Positions 40,319-48,839 of a stretch of 64,000 bases of DNA are shown piece after piece. The number at the start of each line of letters is the position of its first letter. The stretch's first letter is position 1. The stretch spans positions 62,001 to 126,000 of the forward strand of contig CAIWNE010000094.1 of the NCBI GenBank assembly GCA_903913915.1, in the 5' to 3' direction. This stretch comes from an uncultured Opitutia bacterium (GTDB taxonomy: Bacteria > Verrucomicrobiota > Verrucomicrobiia > Opitutales > UBA953). Position numbers and translations under genes: made by a program. Below the pieces are notes generated by a model. That model ran no database searches. It had not been told where the DNA came from and saw only the letters and a program-made list of their open reading frames with translations.

Positions 40319-41554
40319 TCAGAGCTTGATCTCAGTGCCCATCGCGCGGGCGGCGCTCCATACGTCCTTGTCGCCGCGTCCGGAAAGATTGATGATCACC
40401 ACCTGCTCCTTCGGCAGCGAGGCGGCGAGCTTGACCCCGTGGGCGACGGCATGGCTTGATTCCAAGGCCGGGATGATGCCCTCCGTCCGCGAGAGCAGTT
40501 GGAAGGCGTCGAGACACTCGCCATCGGTCGCATAGCCGAATTCCAGGCGACCCTTGTCGCGGTAGTAAGCATGCTCCGGACCGACGGCGGCATAATCCAA
40601 GCCGGCGGAGACGGAATGAGTGCCTTCGATCTGCCCCTCCCCGTCCATCAAGATGTTCGTCATGCAGCCTTGCAGGACTCCGAGACGTCCGCCCGCGAAA
40701 CGTGCGGCATGCTCTCCCTTGCTGATGCCGCGACCGCCGGCTTCCACGCCGATGAGGCGTACGCCCGGCTCGTCGAGGAATTCGAAGAAGGCGCCGATGG
40801 CATTGGAGCCGCCGCCCACGCAGGCGACGATGGCGTCAGGCAGACGGCCTTCGGCCCTGAGGATCTGCTGCTTGGATTCGATGGAGATGATGCGATGGAA
40901 ATCGCGTACCATCATCGGATAAGGATGCGAACCGTAGGCCGTCCCTAGGATGTAATGCGTCTCGCGGACGTTGGTGACCCAGTCGCGCATGGCTTCGTTG
41001 ACGGCCTCCTTCAGGGTGCGCTGGCCGGCTTCGACGCCGCGAACTTCGGCGCCCATGAGCCTCATGCGGTAGACGTTGAGCGCCTGGCGCTCCATGTCGG
41101 TCGCGCCCATGTAGATGACGCACTTGAGGCCGAAGCGGGCGCAGACGGCGGCGGTCGCAGTGCCGTGCTGTCCGGCGCCGGTCTCGGCGATGATGCGCTT
41201 CTTGCCCATGCGGAGCGCGAGCAACGCCTGGCCGATGACGTTATTGATCTTGTGGGCGCCGGTATGGAGCATGTCCTCGCGCTTGAGGTAGATGCGGGCA
41301 CCGCCGACATGTTTGGTCAGCGATTCGGCATGATAAAGACCGGTCGGCCGGCCGGCGTAATCGCGGAGCATGTCGGCGAAAGCCTGTTGGAAGGCGGGGT
41401 CGCGCCGGGCTTCGTCGTAGGCCTTGGTGAGGTCCAGCAAAGGTGTCATCAGGGTCTCGGGCACATACATTCCGCCGAACTGTCCGAAACGTCCGCGGGT
41501 GTCGGGGACGCGGAAGCGTGGCTCGGTGGTCGGGATGAGGCTGGAGGCCGACAT
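40319..41554 (-). CDS. trpB: Tryptophan synthase beta subunit
   Basis: This PLP enzyme condenses indole with serine. About 411 aa from ATG 41554. '[16 protein letters not shown]' is at the N-terminus, the PLP lysine is in 'HTGAHKINN', '[12 protein letters not shown]' follows, and the glycine-rich phosphate loop is '[10 protein letters not shown]'. ATG 41572 is an alternative start with GGAGG 12 nt upstream. However, the predicted TTGCCC-N17-TTTATG promoter would place that ATG inside the -10, so I favour 41554. No trpA, trpC or trpF lies adjacent, and the operon partner is yicC. Confidence 0.93.
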   Translation of the reverse strand: MSASSLIPTTEPRFRVPDTRGRFGQFGGMYVPETLMTPLLDLTKAYDEARRDPAFQQAFADMLRDYAGRPTGLYHAESLTKHVGGARIYLKREDMLHTGAHKINNVIGQALLALRMGKKRIIAETGAGQHGTATAAVCARFGLKCVIYMGATDMERQALNVYRMRLMGAEVRGVEAGQRTLKEAVNEAMRDWVTNVRETHYILGTAYGSHPYPMMVRDFHRIISIESKQQILRAEGRLPDAIVACVGGGSNAIGAFFEFLDEPGVRLIGVEAGGRGISKGEHAARFAGGRLGVLQGCMTNILMDGEGQIEGTHSVSAGLDYAAVGPEHAYYRDKGRLEFGYATDGECLDAFQLLSRTEGIIPALESSHAVAHGVKLAASLPKEQVVIINLSGRGDKDVWSAARAMGTEIKL

Positions 41555-41588
41555 GGTGGTGATGGACTGCATAAAGTGGGAACACCCT

Positions 41589-41633
41589 CCAAGGGCAAGC
41601 GACAAGGGCTTAATCGGCTTTCCTTGCCCTTGG
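41589..41633. promoter_or_regulatory. Perfect 11-bp inverted repeat between trpB and uppP
   Basis: CCAAGGGCAAG (41589-41599) and CTTGCCCTTGG (41623-41633) are exact complements with a 23-nt centre. Each arm contains an outward-facing CTTGCC -35-like box, one towards trpB and one towards uppP. The structure is either a pair of mirrored promoters or an operator covering both. Confidence 0.5.
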
Positions 41634-41652
41634 TTGCTCCGGAGCCTAAGAC
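41624..41652 (+). promoter_or_regulatory. Predicted uppP promoter (TTGCCC-N17-TAAGAC)
   Basis: TTGCCC at 41624-41629 and TAAGAC at 41647-41652 have a 17-nt spacer and end 6 nt before ATG 41659, again predicting a leaderless transcript. Confidence 0.45.
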
Positions 41653-41658
41653 ACCATC

Positions 41659-42621
41659 ATGCTTCGCTTCACCTTTGCTTTGTTGCTGCTTTTCTCGACC
41701 GCCGTCTTCGCCGCGGGCGAGAGTCAGACTCCGGCGCAGGTCCGTGCCGACTTCACCTATGGACGTGCCCTCGTCACCGGCACCGTCGAAGGTGTCACGG
41801 AATTCCTGCCGGTAAGCTCCACCGGTCACATGATCATCACCGACCGGCTCATGAAGGTTCCGGCTGAAGACGATGTGATCATCTCTGGCCTCGCGGACCG
41901 AAAAGGTCGTCCGATCTCCCAGGAGCGAGTCGCCGATGATTACATCGTCATCATCCAGGTCGGCGCCATCCTGGCCGTCTTCGTGGCCTTCTTCGAGCGC
42001 ATCAAGAGCCTGCTTTCGGGCCTTGTCCGGACGGACCGCCGATCGGTCGACCTTTCGATCTCCATCATCGTCGCTTTCCTGCCTTCCGCCCTGCTCGGCT
42101 TCTTCTTCAAGGAAGCGATCTCAGCCTACCTCTTCTCCGTCGAGGTCGTCGCCGGGGCTCTCGTCGTCGGCGGCGGCGTGATCCTGGTGGCCGAAGCCCT
42201 GCTCCCTAAGGCCAGGCAGACCACCCAGGATGAGGTCGCCGCCATCGGCATGCGACAGGCCTTCGTGGTCGGCCTCTGCCAATGTTTCGCGCTGATTCCC
42301 GGCACGAGCCGATCACTGTCCACCATCCTGGGCGGTCGTCTGGCCGGCCTCACGCACTCGGCCGCGACGGAGTTTTCCTTTCTTGTCGGCCTGCTGACGC
42401 TTACCGCCGCCTCGGTGTATAAGATGTGGTCGCTCGGCCCGGCGCTCACGCAGGTCTACCCCGCCGGACCCGCCGGCGTCGGCCTGCTGATCGCGGCGGT
42501 CACGGCCTTCGTGTCGGTGAAGTGGCTGGTGGGCTACGTCTCCCGGCATGGCTTGGGCGTGTTCGCCTGGTATCGCATCGCGCTAGGCGGTGCGATCCTG
42601 GCGTTCCTCGCCTTGAAGTAA
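41659..42621 (+). CDS. uppP: Undecaprenyl-diphosphatase with N-terminal signal-like extension
   Basis: UppP/BacA dephosphorylates undecaprenyl diphosphate to recycle the lipid carrier of the cell wall. 320 aa, about 50 longer than usual. Core motifs are 'GTVEGVTEFLPVSSTGH', 'IIQVGAILAVFVAFF' and 'FALIPGTSRSLSTILGG'. The extra length lies in an N-terminal segment 'RFTFALLLLFSTAVFAAG', which looks like a cleavable signal peptide, and in a roughly 20-residue insert 'DDVIISGLADRKGRPISQER' in the loop after the first active-site motif. Confidence 0.93.
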   Translation: MLRFTFALLLLFSTAVFAAGESQTPAQVRADFTYGRALVTGTVEGVTEFLPVSSTGHMIITDRLMKVPAEDDVIISGLADRKGRPISQERVADDYIVIIQVGAILAVFVAFFERIKSLLSGLVRTDRRSVDLSISIIVAFLPSALLGFFFKEAISAYLFSVEVVAGALVVGGGVILVAEALLPKARQTTQDEVAAIGMRQAFVVGLCQCFALIPGTSRSLSTILGGRLAGLTHSAATEFSFLVGLLTLTAASVYKMWSLGPALTQVYPAGPAGVGLLIAAVTAFVSVKWLVGYVSRHGLGVFAWYRIALGGAILAFLALK

Positions 42622-42628
42622 GCCGCGG

Positions 42629-44008
42629 TCAGGCGCCCAGCTCGAAGCCCTTGCGATACTCGCGTCGGACGTAGGCGTTGGCCGCCTTGTCGTTGGTGAC
42701 TTCCATCTTGGCGCCGTCCCAGAGGAGTTTGCGGTCCGGGAAACGCGAAGCGAGGTTGCCCATGAGCACCATCTCGGAAAGCGGGCCCGAATAATCGAAG
42801 TTGGAGGAGGCGGCGACGCCGCCCTTGCAGGCGCGGATCCAGTCCTTCTCGTGTCCGGAGGAGTTGCCCGGGATGCGCGGGATCGTCTTGGCAACCTTCT
42901 TGGCGGCTTCGCGCAGGTCGGGGTTCAGGATGCGCGGATTGAGACCGTAGCAGCCGCAGACGAGCTTGCCCTTGTCGCCGACGAAGAGGCAGCCGCCGTT
43001 GGGGTCGCCGAACGGCATGTCGTCCTCGAGTTCTTCCGGACGCTGAGGCATCAGGCCGCCATCCCACCAGGTCAGGGTCACCGGCGGCATCTCGCCGCGG
43101 GCCGGGAACTTGAAGCGCACGATCGAGGAGCGCGGATAGGATTCGTTCTTGCCCGTGGTCTTCTTGCCGAAGGTCTCGTAGACGGTGGAGACGTTGCCTT
43201 CGACGCTTTCCGGGTAGCGGAGGTTGAGCGCCATGAAGGCGGGGTCGATGATGTGGCATCCCATGTCGCCGAGGGAGCCGGTGCCGAAATCGCACCAGGC
43301 GCGCCACTTGCCCGGGTGGTACGAGGAGTGGTAAGGACGGAAGGCCGCCGGGCCGCACCACTGGTTCCAATCCATGCCTTCCGGGGCTTTTTGGGCGTCG
43401 AGCGGGCGGTCCATCTCGAGGCTCTGCGGCCAGATCGGGCGATTGGTCCAGGTGTGGACTTCGCGCACCTTGCCGATGAGTCCGGCTGCGATCCATTCGG
43501 TCACCTGCCGGATGCCTTCGCCGGAGTGGCCCTGATTGCCCATCTGCGTCACGACGTTGTACTTATGAGCCGTCTCGGTCAGGATGCGGGCCTCGAAGAC
43601 GGAATGGGCGATCGGTTTCTGCACATAGACGTGCTTGCCACGACGCATGCATTCCATCGCGATGTAGGCGTGCGAATGGTCGGGCGTGGCGATGATGACG
43701 GCATCGATGTCCTTCTGCTCGTCGAGCATCTTGCGGAAGTCGGTGTAGAGGGCGGCCTTGGGCTGCTGCTTGATCGTCCCGCCGCATCGACCGAGGTCCA
43801 GGTCGCAGAGCGCGACGATGTTCTCGTCGGACGAGTTGCGCACGTTGCTGGCGCCCACGCCGCCGAAGCCGATCGCGGCCACGTTCAACTTCTCGTTCGG
43901 GGAGACCGTGCGGGCGGCCGAACTGAGCCAAGGGCGGGTGACCGCGAAGGCGGCGGCGGCCATGCCTGTGTTGCGAAGGAAGGACCGGCGGTTGAGCTGA
44001 GGTGTCAT
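42629..44008 (-). CDS. Tat-exported Gfo/Idh/MocA family oxidoreductase
   Basis: The 459-aa protein has a twin-arginine signal 'NRRSFLRNTGMAAAAFA', a Rossmann domain 'NVAAIGFGGVGASNVR' and the family's 'VQKPIAHSVFEARIL' with EKP-like KP. The C-terminal domain contains 'WNQWCGPAAFRPYHSSYHPG' and 'DFGTGSLGDMGCHIIDPAF', typical of secreted verrucomicrobial/planctomycetal members that probably act on sugars with a tightly bound NAD(P). ATG 44008 starts the Tat signal. A promoter TTGCGA-N16-TAGAAC lies upstream with a 17-nt leader. Confidence 0.9.
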   Translation of the reverse strand: MTPQLNRRSFLRNTGMAAAAFAVTRPWLSSAARTVSPNEKLNVAAIGFGGVGASNVRNSSDENIVALCDLDLGRCGGTIKQQPKAALYTDFRKMLDEQKDIDAVIIATPDHSHAYIAMECMRRGKHVYVQKPIAHSVFEARILTETAHKYNVVTQMGNQGHSGEGIRQVTEWIAAGLIGKVREVHTWTNRPIWPQSLEMDRPLDAQKAPEGMDWNQWCGPAAFRPYHSSYHPGKWRAWCDFGTGSLGDMGCHIIDPAFMALNLRYPESVEGNVSTVYETFGKKTTGKNESYPRSSIVRFKFPARGEMPPVTLTWWDGGLMPQRPEELEDDMPFGDPNGGCLFVGDKGKLVCGCYGLNPRILNPDLREAAKKVAKTIPRIPGNSSGHEKDWIRACKGGVAASSNFDYSGPLSEMVLMGNLASRFPDRKLLWDGAKMEVTNDKAANAYVRREYRKGFELGA

Positions 44009-44105
44009 GGGGTTGGGGTGAGTTGGTTCTACGACCGTGCGTCCGGCTCGCAAGTTCCATGCACCCCGACCTGTCGGGTTGAAACGACGGAAAACAAGGC
44101 GATGA

Positions 44106-44127
44106 CGACAGGCTGGGCAGCCTGTCG
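44106..44127. other. 9-bp hairpin in the Gfo/Idh-mreB intergenic gap
   Basis: CGACAGGCT and AGCCTGTCG are separated by a 4-nt loop GGGC. It sits upstream of the predicted promoters of both flanking genes in the 297-bp gap, with no T-run. It could be a regulator site or a leftover structural element. Confidence 0.4.
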
Positions 44128-44255
44128 CAGGAACGACCCGCGGCCGGACTCGCGAATGTGAACAGGTCGGCCGAAGCTGCCGCACGCCCCGCCTATCTCA
44201 CTGTCTGGATGAATCTTATGACGCCTCGGCGGCCCCTCGCCGGCCGAAGTTTCGT

Positions 44256-44284
44256 TTGACTATGCTGTGAATAAACTGTTCATA
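44256..44284 (+). promoter_or_regulatory. mreB promoter candidate (TTGACT-N17-TTCATA)
   Basis: TTGACT matches 5 of 6 -35 bases; the -10 TTCATA is poor. If correct, transcription starts near 44291, so the upstream GTG 44267 cannot be used and mreB starts at ATG 44306. Confidence 0.35.
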
Positions 44285-44305
44285 AAGGAAACCACCACGA
44301 CCCTG

Positions 44306-45322
44306 ATGTTTAAGCGCTTCCCCGGGCTATTCACCCAAGCCATCGGCATCGACCTTGGCACGGCCAACACGCTTGTCTTCCTGAAGGATCGCGGCGTCGT
44401 CCTCCGCGAGCCCAGCGTCGTCGCCATCCGTACCAGCACCCGGAAGCCGATCGCCGTCGGCAACGAGGCCCGCATGATGCTGGGCCGCACTCCGGGAGAC
44501 ATCCAGGCCCTGCGTCCGATGAAGGACGGCGTCATCGCCGACTTCGAGATCAGCGAGCACATGCTGCGCTATTTCATCGGCAAGGTCGCCCGCAAATCCC
44601 TCTTCACCAATCTCACCGTCGTCGTGGCCGTTCCTTACGGCATCACGGCCGTCGAGCGTCGTGCCGTCATGGACTCGGCTTATCGAGCCGGCGCCGACGA
44701 CGTGATCACCATTCCTGAGCCGGTCGCCTCCGCCATCGGCGTCGGCCTTCCCGTCGAAGAGCCCACCGGCTCGATGATCGTCGACATCGGCGGCGGCACG
44801 ACCGAAGTCGCCGTCCTTTCCCTCGGCGGCATCGTCCATGCCCGCTCCATCCGCGTCGGCGGTGACGAGTTCGACATGTCGATCATCAAGTACATCCGCA
44901 ATTCCTACAACCTGATCATCGGCGAACGCACCGCGGAAGAGATCAAGATCAAGATCGGCTCGGCTTACGCGCTCGAACAGGAACTCACCTTCGAGGTGAA
45001 GGGGCGCGACAATGTCACCGGCCTACCCCGCCAGCTGCATCTCACCTCCCAGGAGGTCCGTGAGGCGATGGCCGACAACATCAACCAGATCATCGAGGCC
45101 GTGAAAGGCTCGCTTGAACGGATCCCGCCCGAACTCTCTTCCGACCTCGTCGACCGCGGCATCGTCCTCGCCGGCGGCGGCTCGCTCATCCGCAAGATCG
45201 ACCGCGCCATCTCCGAGGCCACCGGCCTGCCGGTCTTCGTCGCCGAAGACCCCCTTTGCGCCGTCGTGAACGGAACCGGCAAGATCCTCGCAAACTCCTC
45301 CCGCTGGAGCGGTCGAGACTAA
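44306..45322 (+). CDS. mreB: Rod shape-determining protein MreB
   Basis: This actin-like filament protein organises lateral wall synthesis. 338 aa from ATG 44306. Phosphate-1 motif 'GIDLGTANTLVFLKDRG', 'VPYGITAVERRAV', phosphate-2 'MIVDIGGGTTEVAVLSLGG' and adenosine motif 'GIVLAGGGSLIRKID' are all intact. It heads the mreBCD-mrdA operon. The track start GTG 44267 adds 13 residues not expected for the family. Confidence 0.96.
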   Translation: MFKRFPGLFTQAIGIDLGTANTLVFLKDRGVVLREPSVVAIRTSTRKPIAVGNEARMMLGRTPGDIQALRPMKDGVIADFEISEHMLRYFIGKVARKSLFTNLTVVVAVPYGITAVERRAVMDSAYRAGADDVITIPEPVASAIGVGLPVEEPTGSMIVDIGGGTTEVAVLSLGGIVHARSIRVGGDEFDMSIIKYIRNSYNLIIGERTAEEIKIKIGSAYALEQELTFEVKGRDNVTGLPRQLHLTSQEVREAMADNINQIIEAVKGSLERIPPELSSDLVDRGIVLAGGGSLIRKIDRAISEATGLPVFVAEDPLCAVVNGTGKILANSSRWSGRD

Positions 45323-45346
45323 GCCCCGCTCGCGGGCCTACCCGCC

Positions 45347-46222
45347 ATGGATCAAAATCGTCAAGGAGCCCGCGCCTCATACGTCGCGCTCGCGATCTCC
45401 TTCGCGGTCTGGGTCCTGCTGCCTAGCGCGGTGCGCAGGCTCAACCGGGAGGCCTTCGCCGAATTCCAGGCCCCTGCCCTTCACCTGGTCGGGAAGTCCC
45501 GCGACCTGGCCACCTTCTGGGAGAAGAAGAGCCGGAGCACCGAAGAGATGGCCGCCGCGGGTCGCGACCTGGCCCGCATCAACGCCGCCTTGGAGATCAA
45601 GCTCAACGCCCTGGAGGATATCCGCCGCGAGAACGTGCGCCTGCGCGAGATCACCCGGTATAACGTCCCTGTCGAATACTTGTCGGTCGTCGCGCGCGTC
45701 GCCACCCGCGACAGTTCGTCCTGGTGGCAGCGCATCGTCATCCGCAAGGGACGTAACGACGGCATCCGCCCGGGAGCCCCTGTGGTCTTCGGCAACACCG
45801 TCGTCGGACGCGTGACCGCCGTGCACCTTACGACGAGCGAGGTCGACCTCGTCACGAGCCCAGGCTTCCGCTGCACCGCCTACCTCGAGGGCGACGACCA
45901 GAACCACATCGTGCTCGTCAACGGCGTCGCCGCCAACTCCCTCGGCACGGCCAAGGCGCGCGTGAGCGTGATTCCCCGTGACTACTCCATGCCCGCCGGC
46001 CAGCCGGCCCGCGTCTTCACGACCGGCATGGGCGGCGTCTTCCCCAGTCGCCTGATGCTCGGCTACCTCGATGGCGGCACCTACGCCACGCAGGTCGGCA
46101 ATTTCAAGGAGAGCCTGCTCATTCCCTCGCGCGACCTGTATAACCTGCAGGAAGTTTCCGTCCTCGTCCCCTTGCATCAGAATCCGGGAGAAGCCCTGAT
46201 GCAAGGAGACCAATTCCAGTGA
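45347..46222 (+). CDS. mreC: Rod shape-determining protein MreC
   Basis: This bitopic elongasome scaffold of 291 aa has a membrane anchor 'YVALAISFAVWVLLPSAV' (about 11-28), a periplasmic coiled coil (about 55-105) and a beta domain with 'VVARVATRDSSSWWQRIVI', 'KGRNDGIRPGAPVVFGNTVVG' and 'GVFPSRLMLGYL'. The gene sits between mreB (24 nt) and mreD (overlapping GTGA). Confidence 0.94.
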   Translation: MDQNRQGARASYVALAISFAVWVLLPSAVRRLNREAFAEFQAPALHLVGKSRDLATFWEKKSRSTEEMAAAGRDLARINAALEIKLNALEDIRRENVRLREITRYNVPVEYLSVVARVATRDSSSWWQRIVIRKGRNDGIRPGAPVVFGNTVVGRVTAVHLTTSEVDLVTSPGFRCTAYLEGDDQNHIVLVNGVAANSLGTAKARVSVIPRDYSMPAGQPARVFTTGMGGVFPSRLMLGYLDGGTYATQVGNFKESLLIPSRDLYNLQEVSVLVPLHQNPGEALMQGDQFQ

Positions 46223-46737
46223 CCATGGGCTGGGCGTGGCTGATCCTGGTGCTTGCGACCTATCCTTGGCTCCTCGGGGCTGACCTCGCCTCCGATACGC
46301 TGGCTTCCTCTTCGTTGGTGTTCTTCGTCACGGGAACCTGCCTGATCGCGCCTTGTCGCCGCCTGCGCCGATGGCAGGCGGTCCTGTTCGCCGCCAGCTT
46401 GGGCTTCCTTTTCGAAGCGCGTAGGCCCATCCCGGATGGCATCGTCGCTTTCGCCCTCGTCGCGGTGGCGATCTTCCTTTCCTCCAACCGACAGCACCTG
46501 CGGACGACCCCCGGCATGCTTCGAGCGGCGGCCGCCATCAACATCATCGCCTGCCTGGTCTGGTTCGTATCCGCGGCCTACGCCGCTCCGGTCGCCGGCG
46601 CCGACCTCGCCTGGCAGCTCATCCTGCAGCTCATCGTCGCCGGCGTCGTCGGCACGATAGGCCTGATCCCCATCGCCTTGACGCAGAACGCCGCCATGGA
46701 TCGTTTCGGCGTTCCGCCAGCCCCGGAGACGCCATGA
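46219..46737 (+). CDS. mreD: MreD-like membrane protein
   Basis: The 172-aa polytopic membrane protein has about five hydrophobic segments ('LILVLATYPWLLGA', 'SSLVFFVTGTCLIAP', 'IVAFALVAVAIFL', 'INIIACLVWFVSAAYA', 'LIVAGVVGTIGLIPIAL'). Sequence similarity to MreD is weak. The call rests on topology and on the position between mreC and PBP2, overlapping both (GTGA and ATGA). Confidence 0.8.
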   Translation: MTMGWAWLILVLATYPWLLGADLASDTLASSSLVFFVTGTCLIAPCRRLRRWQAVLFAASLGFLFEARRPIPDGIVAFALVAVAIFLSSNRQHLRTTPGMLRAAAAINIIACLVWFVSAAYAAPVAGADLAWQLILQLIVAGVVGTIGLIPIALTQNAAMDRFGVPPAPETP

Positions 46738-48839
46738 AGGAATCATCTGACACCCGGGTCCTGCCTTCCACTCCGGTCGAGCGACTCCGCCTCTACGGAG
46801 TATTCTTCTTCTTCGCCGCCGGCTTCCTCTACGTGGTCGGCGGGCTCGCCTTCCGCCAGTTGGTGCAGTCGAGCGACCTTAAGGAGCAGTCGGACACCCA
46901 GAGCCGTCGCGTCGTCCTGCGTCCGCCGGCCCGCGGGCGCATCTACGACCGCAACGGCTTCCCGCTCGTCGACAACCGCGCCCGCTGGAGCGTCAAGGCT
47001 GACCTCGCCGCCTTGCAGAAGGAGTTCCGCGCCGAGTACCTCCGGCTGCTGGCCGCCGAGAAGGCACGTGAAGCCGTCCAGGTCGATCGCGAGAAGCTGA
47101 TGGAAGACGCCCGCGTGCGCGTCCTGCAAGGCTGGCTCAACAAGGTGTGGTTCGTCATCGATGAGACCAACCGCAGCTCGAAGGACCGCAAGCCGGCCAA
47201 GCTTGCTCCCGTCACCGCGCCCGGCGAACGCCAGGTCAACATCGAAGACCTGCGCAAGCACCTGAGGGAGCGGCGCGCGTTGCCCTTCACGTTGGTATCC
47301 GACCTCGCCTTCCCGGGCACAGGCCAGGCCCTGACGGCCGACGACGGGACCAAGTCCGTGGCTCGGTTCATCGAGCAGTTCCCGGTCGAAGGCCCCATCC
47401 GCCTCGAGTCCGACATCGTCCGCACCTATCCTTTCGGCGCCATGGCCGCCCACGTGCTCGGTTACGTCAAGGACACCGACGAACTTCCCGACAACGTCGA
47501 CGACATCTCGGAGATCCGCCTCGAGTCGATGCAGAAGCTGCACTACACGGGAAAGACCGGCGCGGCGGGCATCGAGCTGAGCTATAACCATGTCCTGAGC
47601 GGACTCAGCGGGTGGGAACTCTGGTCCAAGACGTCCTCGGGCTATAACCAGACGCGGTTGAAGTACAGCGAGCCGCAACAAGGCAGCAACGTGCCCTTGT
47701 CGCTTGATTACCGCATCCAACTGGCCGCCGAAAGCGCCCTTTCGAAGGTCAAAGACCCCCAAGGCAAGCTGCTTCCTGCGGCAGCCGTGATGCTCGATGT
47801 CCATAGCGGCGAGATCCTGGCGCTGGCCAGCCAGCCCTCCTTCGACCCCAACCGGCTGGCGGACCGAGTGTCGGCCAATTACTACGAAGAGATCGAGAAG
47901 TCCGGAGGCTGGCTCAATCGAGCCACCCAAGGACTCTATGCTCCCGGCTCGACCTTCAAGGTGATCACGGCCACGGCCGGCATGCGCAAGAAGGTCATCG
48001 ACTGGGATGACATCCTTGAGTGCGGCCCTTCCTACCGGGTCGGCAACCGCGACTTCCCCGAACACGAACCGGCTGGTTTCGGCGAGGTGAACCTCGACAA
48101 GATGCTGGCGATCTCCTGCAACGTCTGGAACTACCAGGTCGCTCTCCGCACCGGCATCGAAGCCCTCGCCGCCGAATCACGTCGCTTCGGTCTCGACACG
48201 CCGTTGCTGCAGACCGTCAGCGATGTCGAAAGCGGACGCCAGCCGATGACCGAACTTCCCTATGCGGCGAACCGCGGGCTTGTCGTGCCGGACCGCGAAT
48301 ACAAGCTTCGCATCGGCGCCGGCGCCTGGAACGACGGCGATACCGCGAACATGTCCATCGGCCAGGGCTACCTGCTGACCACCCCCCTGCACATGGCCTG
48401 CGTCGCCGCCTCGATCGCCCGCGGGCAGACCCGCACCACGCCGTCCATCATCCATGACGTGCGCCGCGACGGTCATCATGTCGGCTCCGAGCCGATCGGC
48501 CTGACTCAGGCGCAGTTCGAGGCGCTGCGCGGCGGGATGGTGCGTTGCGTGGAGGAAGGTACCGCCCGTGTCGCCCGCATCCCCGGCTTGGTTTACGCAG
48601 GGAAGACCGGCACCGCCGAATACTTCAAGAAGGGCGAGAAGGCCCACCTCGCCTGGATGATCGGCTTCGCTCCGGCGAACGACCCTGTCGTCGCCTTCGC
48701 GGTGCTCGTCGAAGGACAGCTCGACACCAACACGTGGGGCGGCAAGACCGCCGGTCCGGTGGCCAAGGAGATGTTGGAGACATGGTGGCCGATCGCGGTG
48801 AAGGCCAACCAGGAAGAGAAGGCCGAAGGCTCCCGCTAG
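46734..48839 (+). CDS. mrdA: Penicillin-binding protein 2 (elongasome transpeptidase)
   Basis: The 701-aa class B PBP has one membrane anchor (about 20-42), an N-terminal pedestal starting 'PPARGRIYDRNGFPLVDNRA', and a transpeptidase domain with SxxK 'YAPGSTFKVIT', SxN 'ISCNVWNY' and KTG 'YAGKTGTAEYF'. A pedestal insertion of about 100 residues (90-190), rich in charged residues, makes it longer than E. coli PBP2. rodA, often next to mrdA, is absent. The stop shares CTAG with the convergent L,D-transpeptidase gene. Confidence 0.94.
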   Translation: MKESSDTRVLPSTPVERLRLYGVFFFFAAGFLYVVGGLAFRQLVQSSDLKEQSDTQSRRVVLRPPARGRIYDRNGFPLVDNRARWSVKADLAALQKEFRAEYLRLLAAEKAREAVQVDREKLMEDARVRVLQGWLNKVWFVIDETNRSSKDRKPAKLAPVTAPGERQVNIEDLRKHLRERRALPFTLVSDLAFPGTGQALTADDGTKSVARFIEQFPVEGPIRLESDIVRTYPFGAMAAHVLGYVKDTDELPDNVDDISEIRLESMQKLHYTGKTGAAGIELSYNHVLSGLSGWELWSKTSSGYNQTRLKYSEPQQGSNVPLSLDYRIQLAAESALSKVKDPQGKLLPAAAVMLDVHSGEILALASQPSFDPNRLADRVSANYYEEIEKSGGWLNRATQGLYAPGSTFKVITATAGMRKKVIDWDDILECGPSYRVGNRDFPEHEPAGFGEVNLDKMLAISCNVWNYQVALRTGIEALAAESRRFGLDTPLLQTVSDVESGRQPMTELPYAANRGLVVPDREYKLRIGAGAWNDGDTANMSIGQGYLLTTPLHMACVAASIARGQTRTTPSIIHDVRRDGHHVGSEPIGLTQAQFEALRGGMVRCVEEGTARVARIPGLVYAGKTGTAEYFKKGEKAHLAWMIGFAPANDPVVAFAVLVEGQLDTNTWGGKTAGPVAKEMLETWWPIAVKANQEEKAEGSR

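Noticed and set aside
44267-44305. GTG 44267 as mreB start
   Set aside because: It adds 13 residues not seen in MreB and would lie within the predicted promoter; ATG 44306 fits the family N-terminus.
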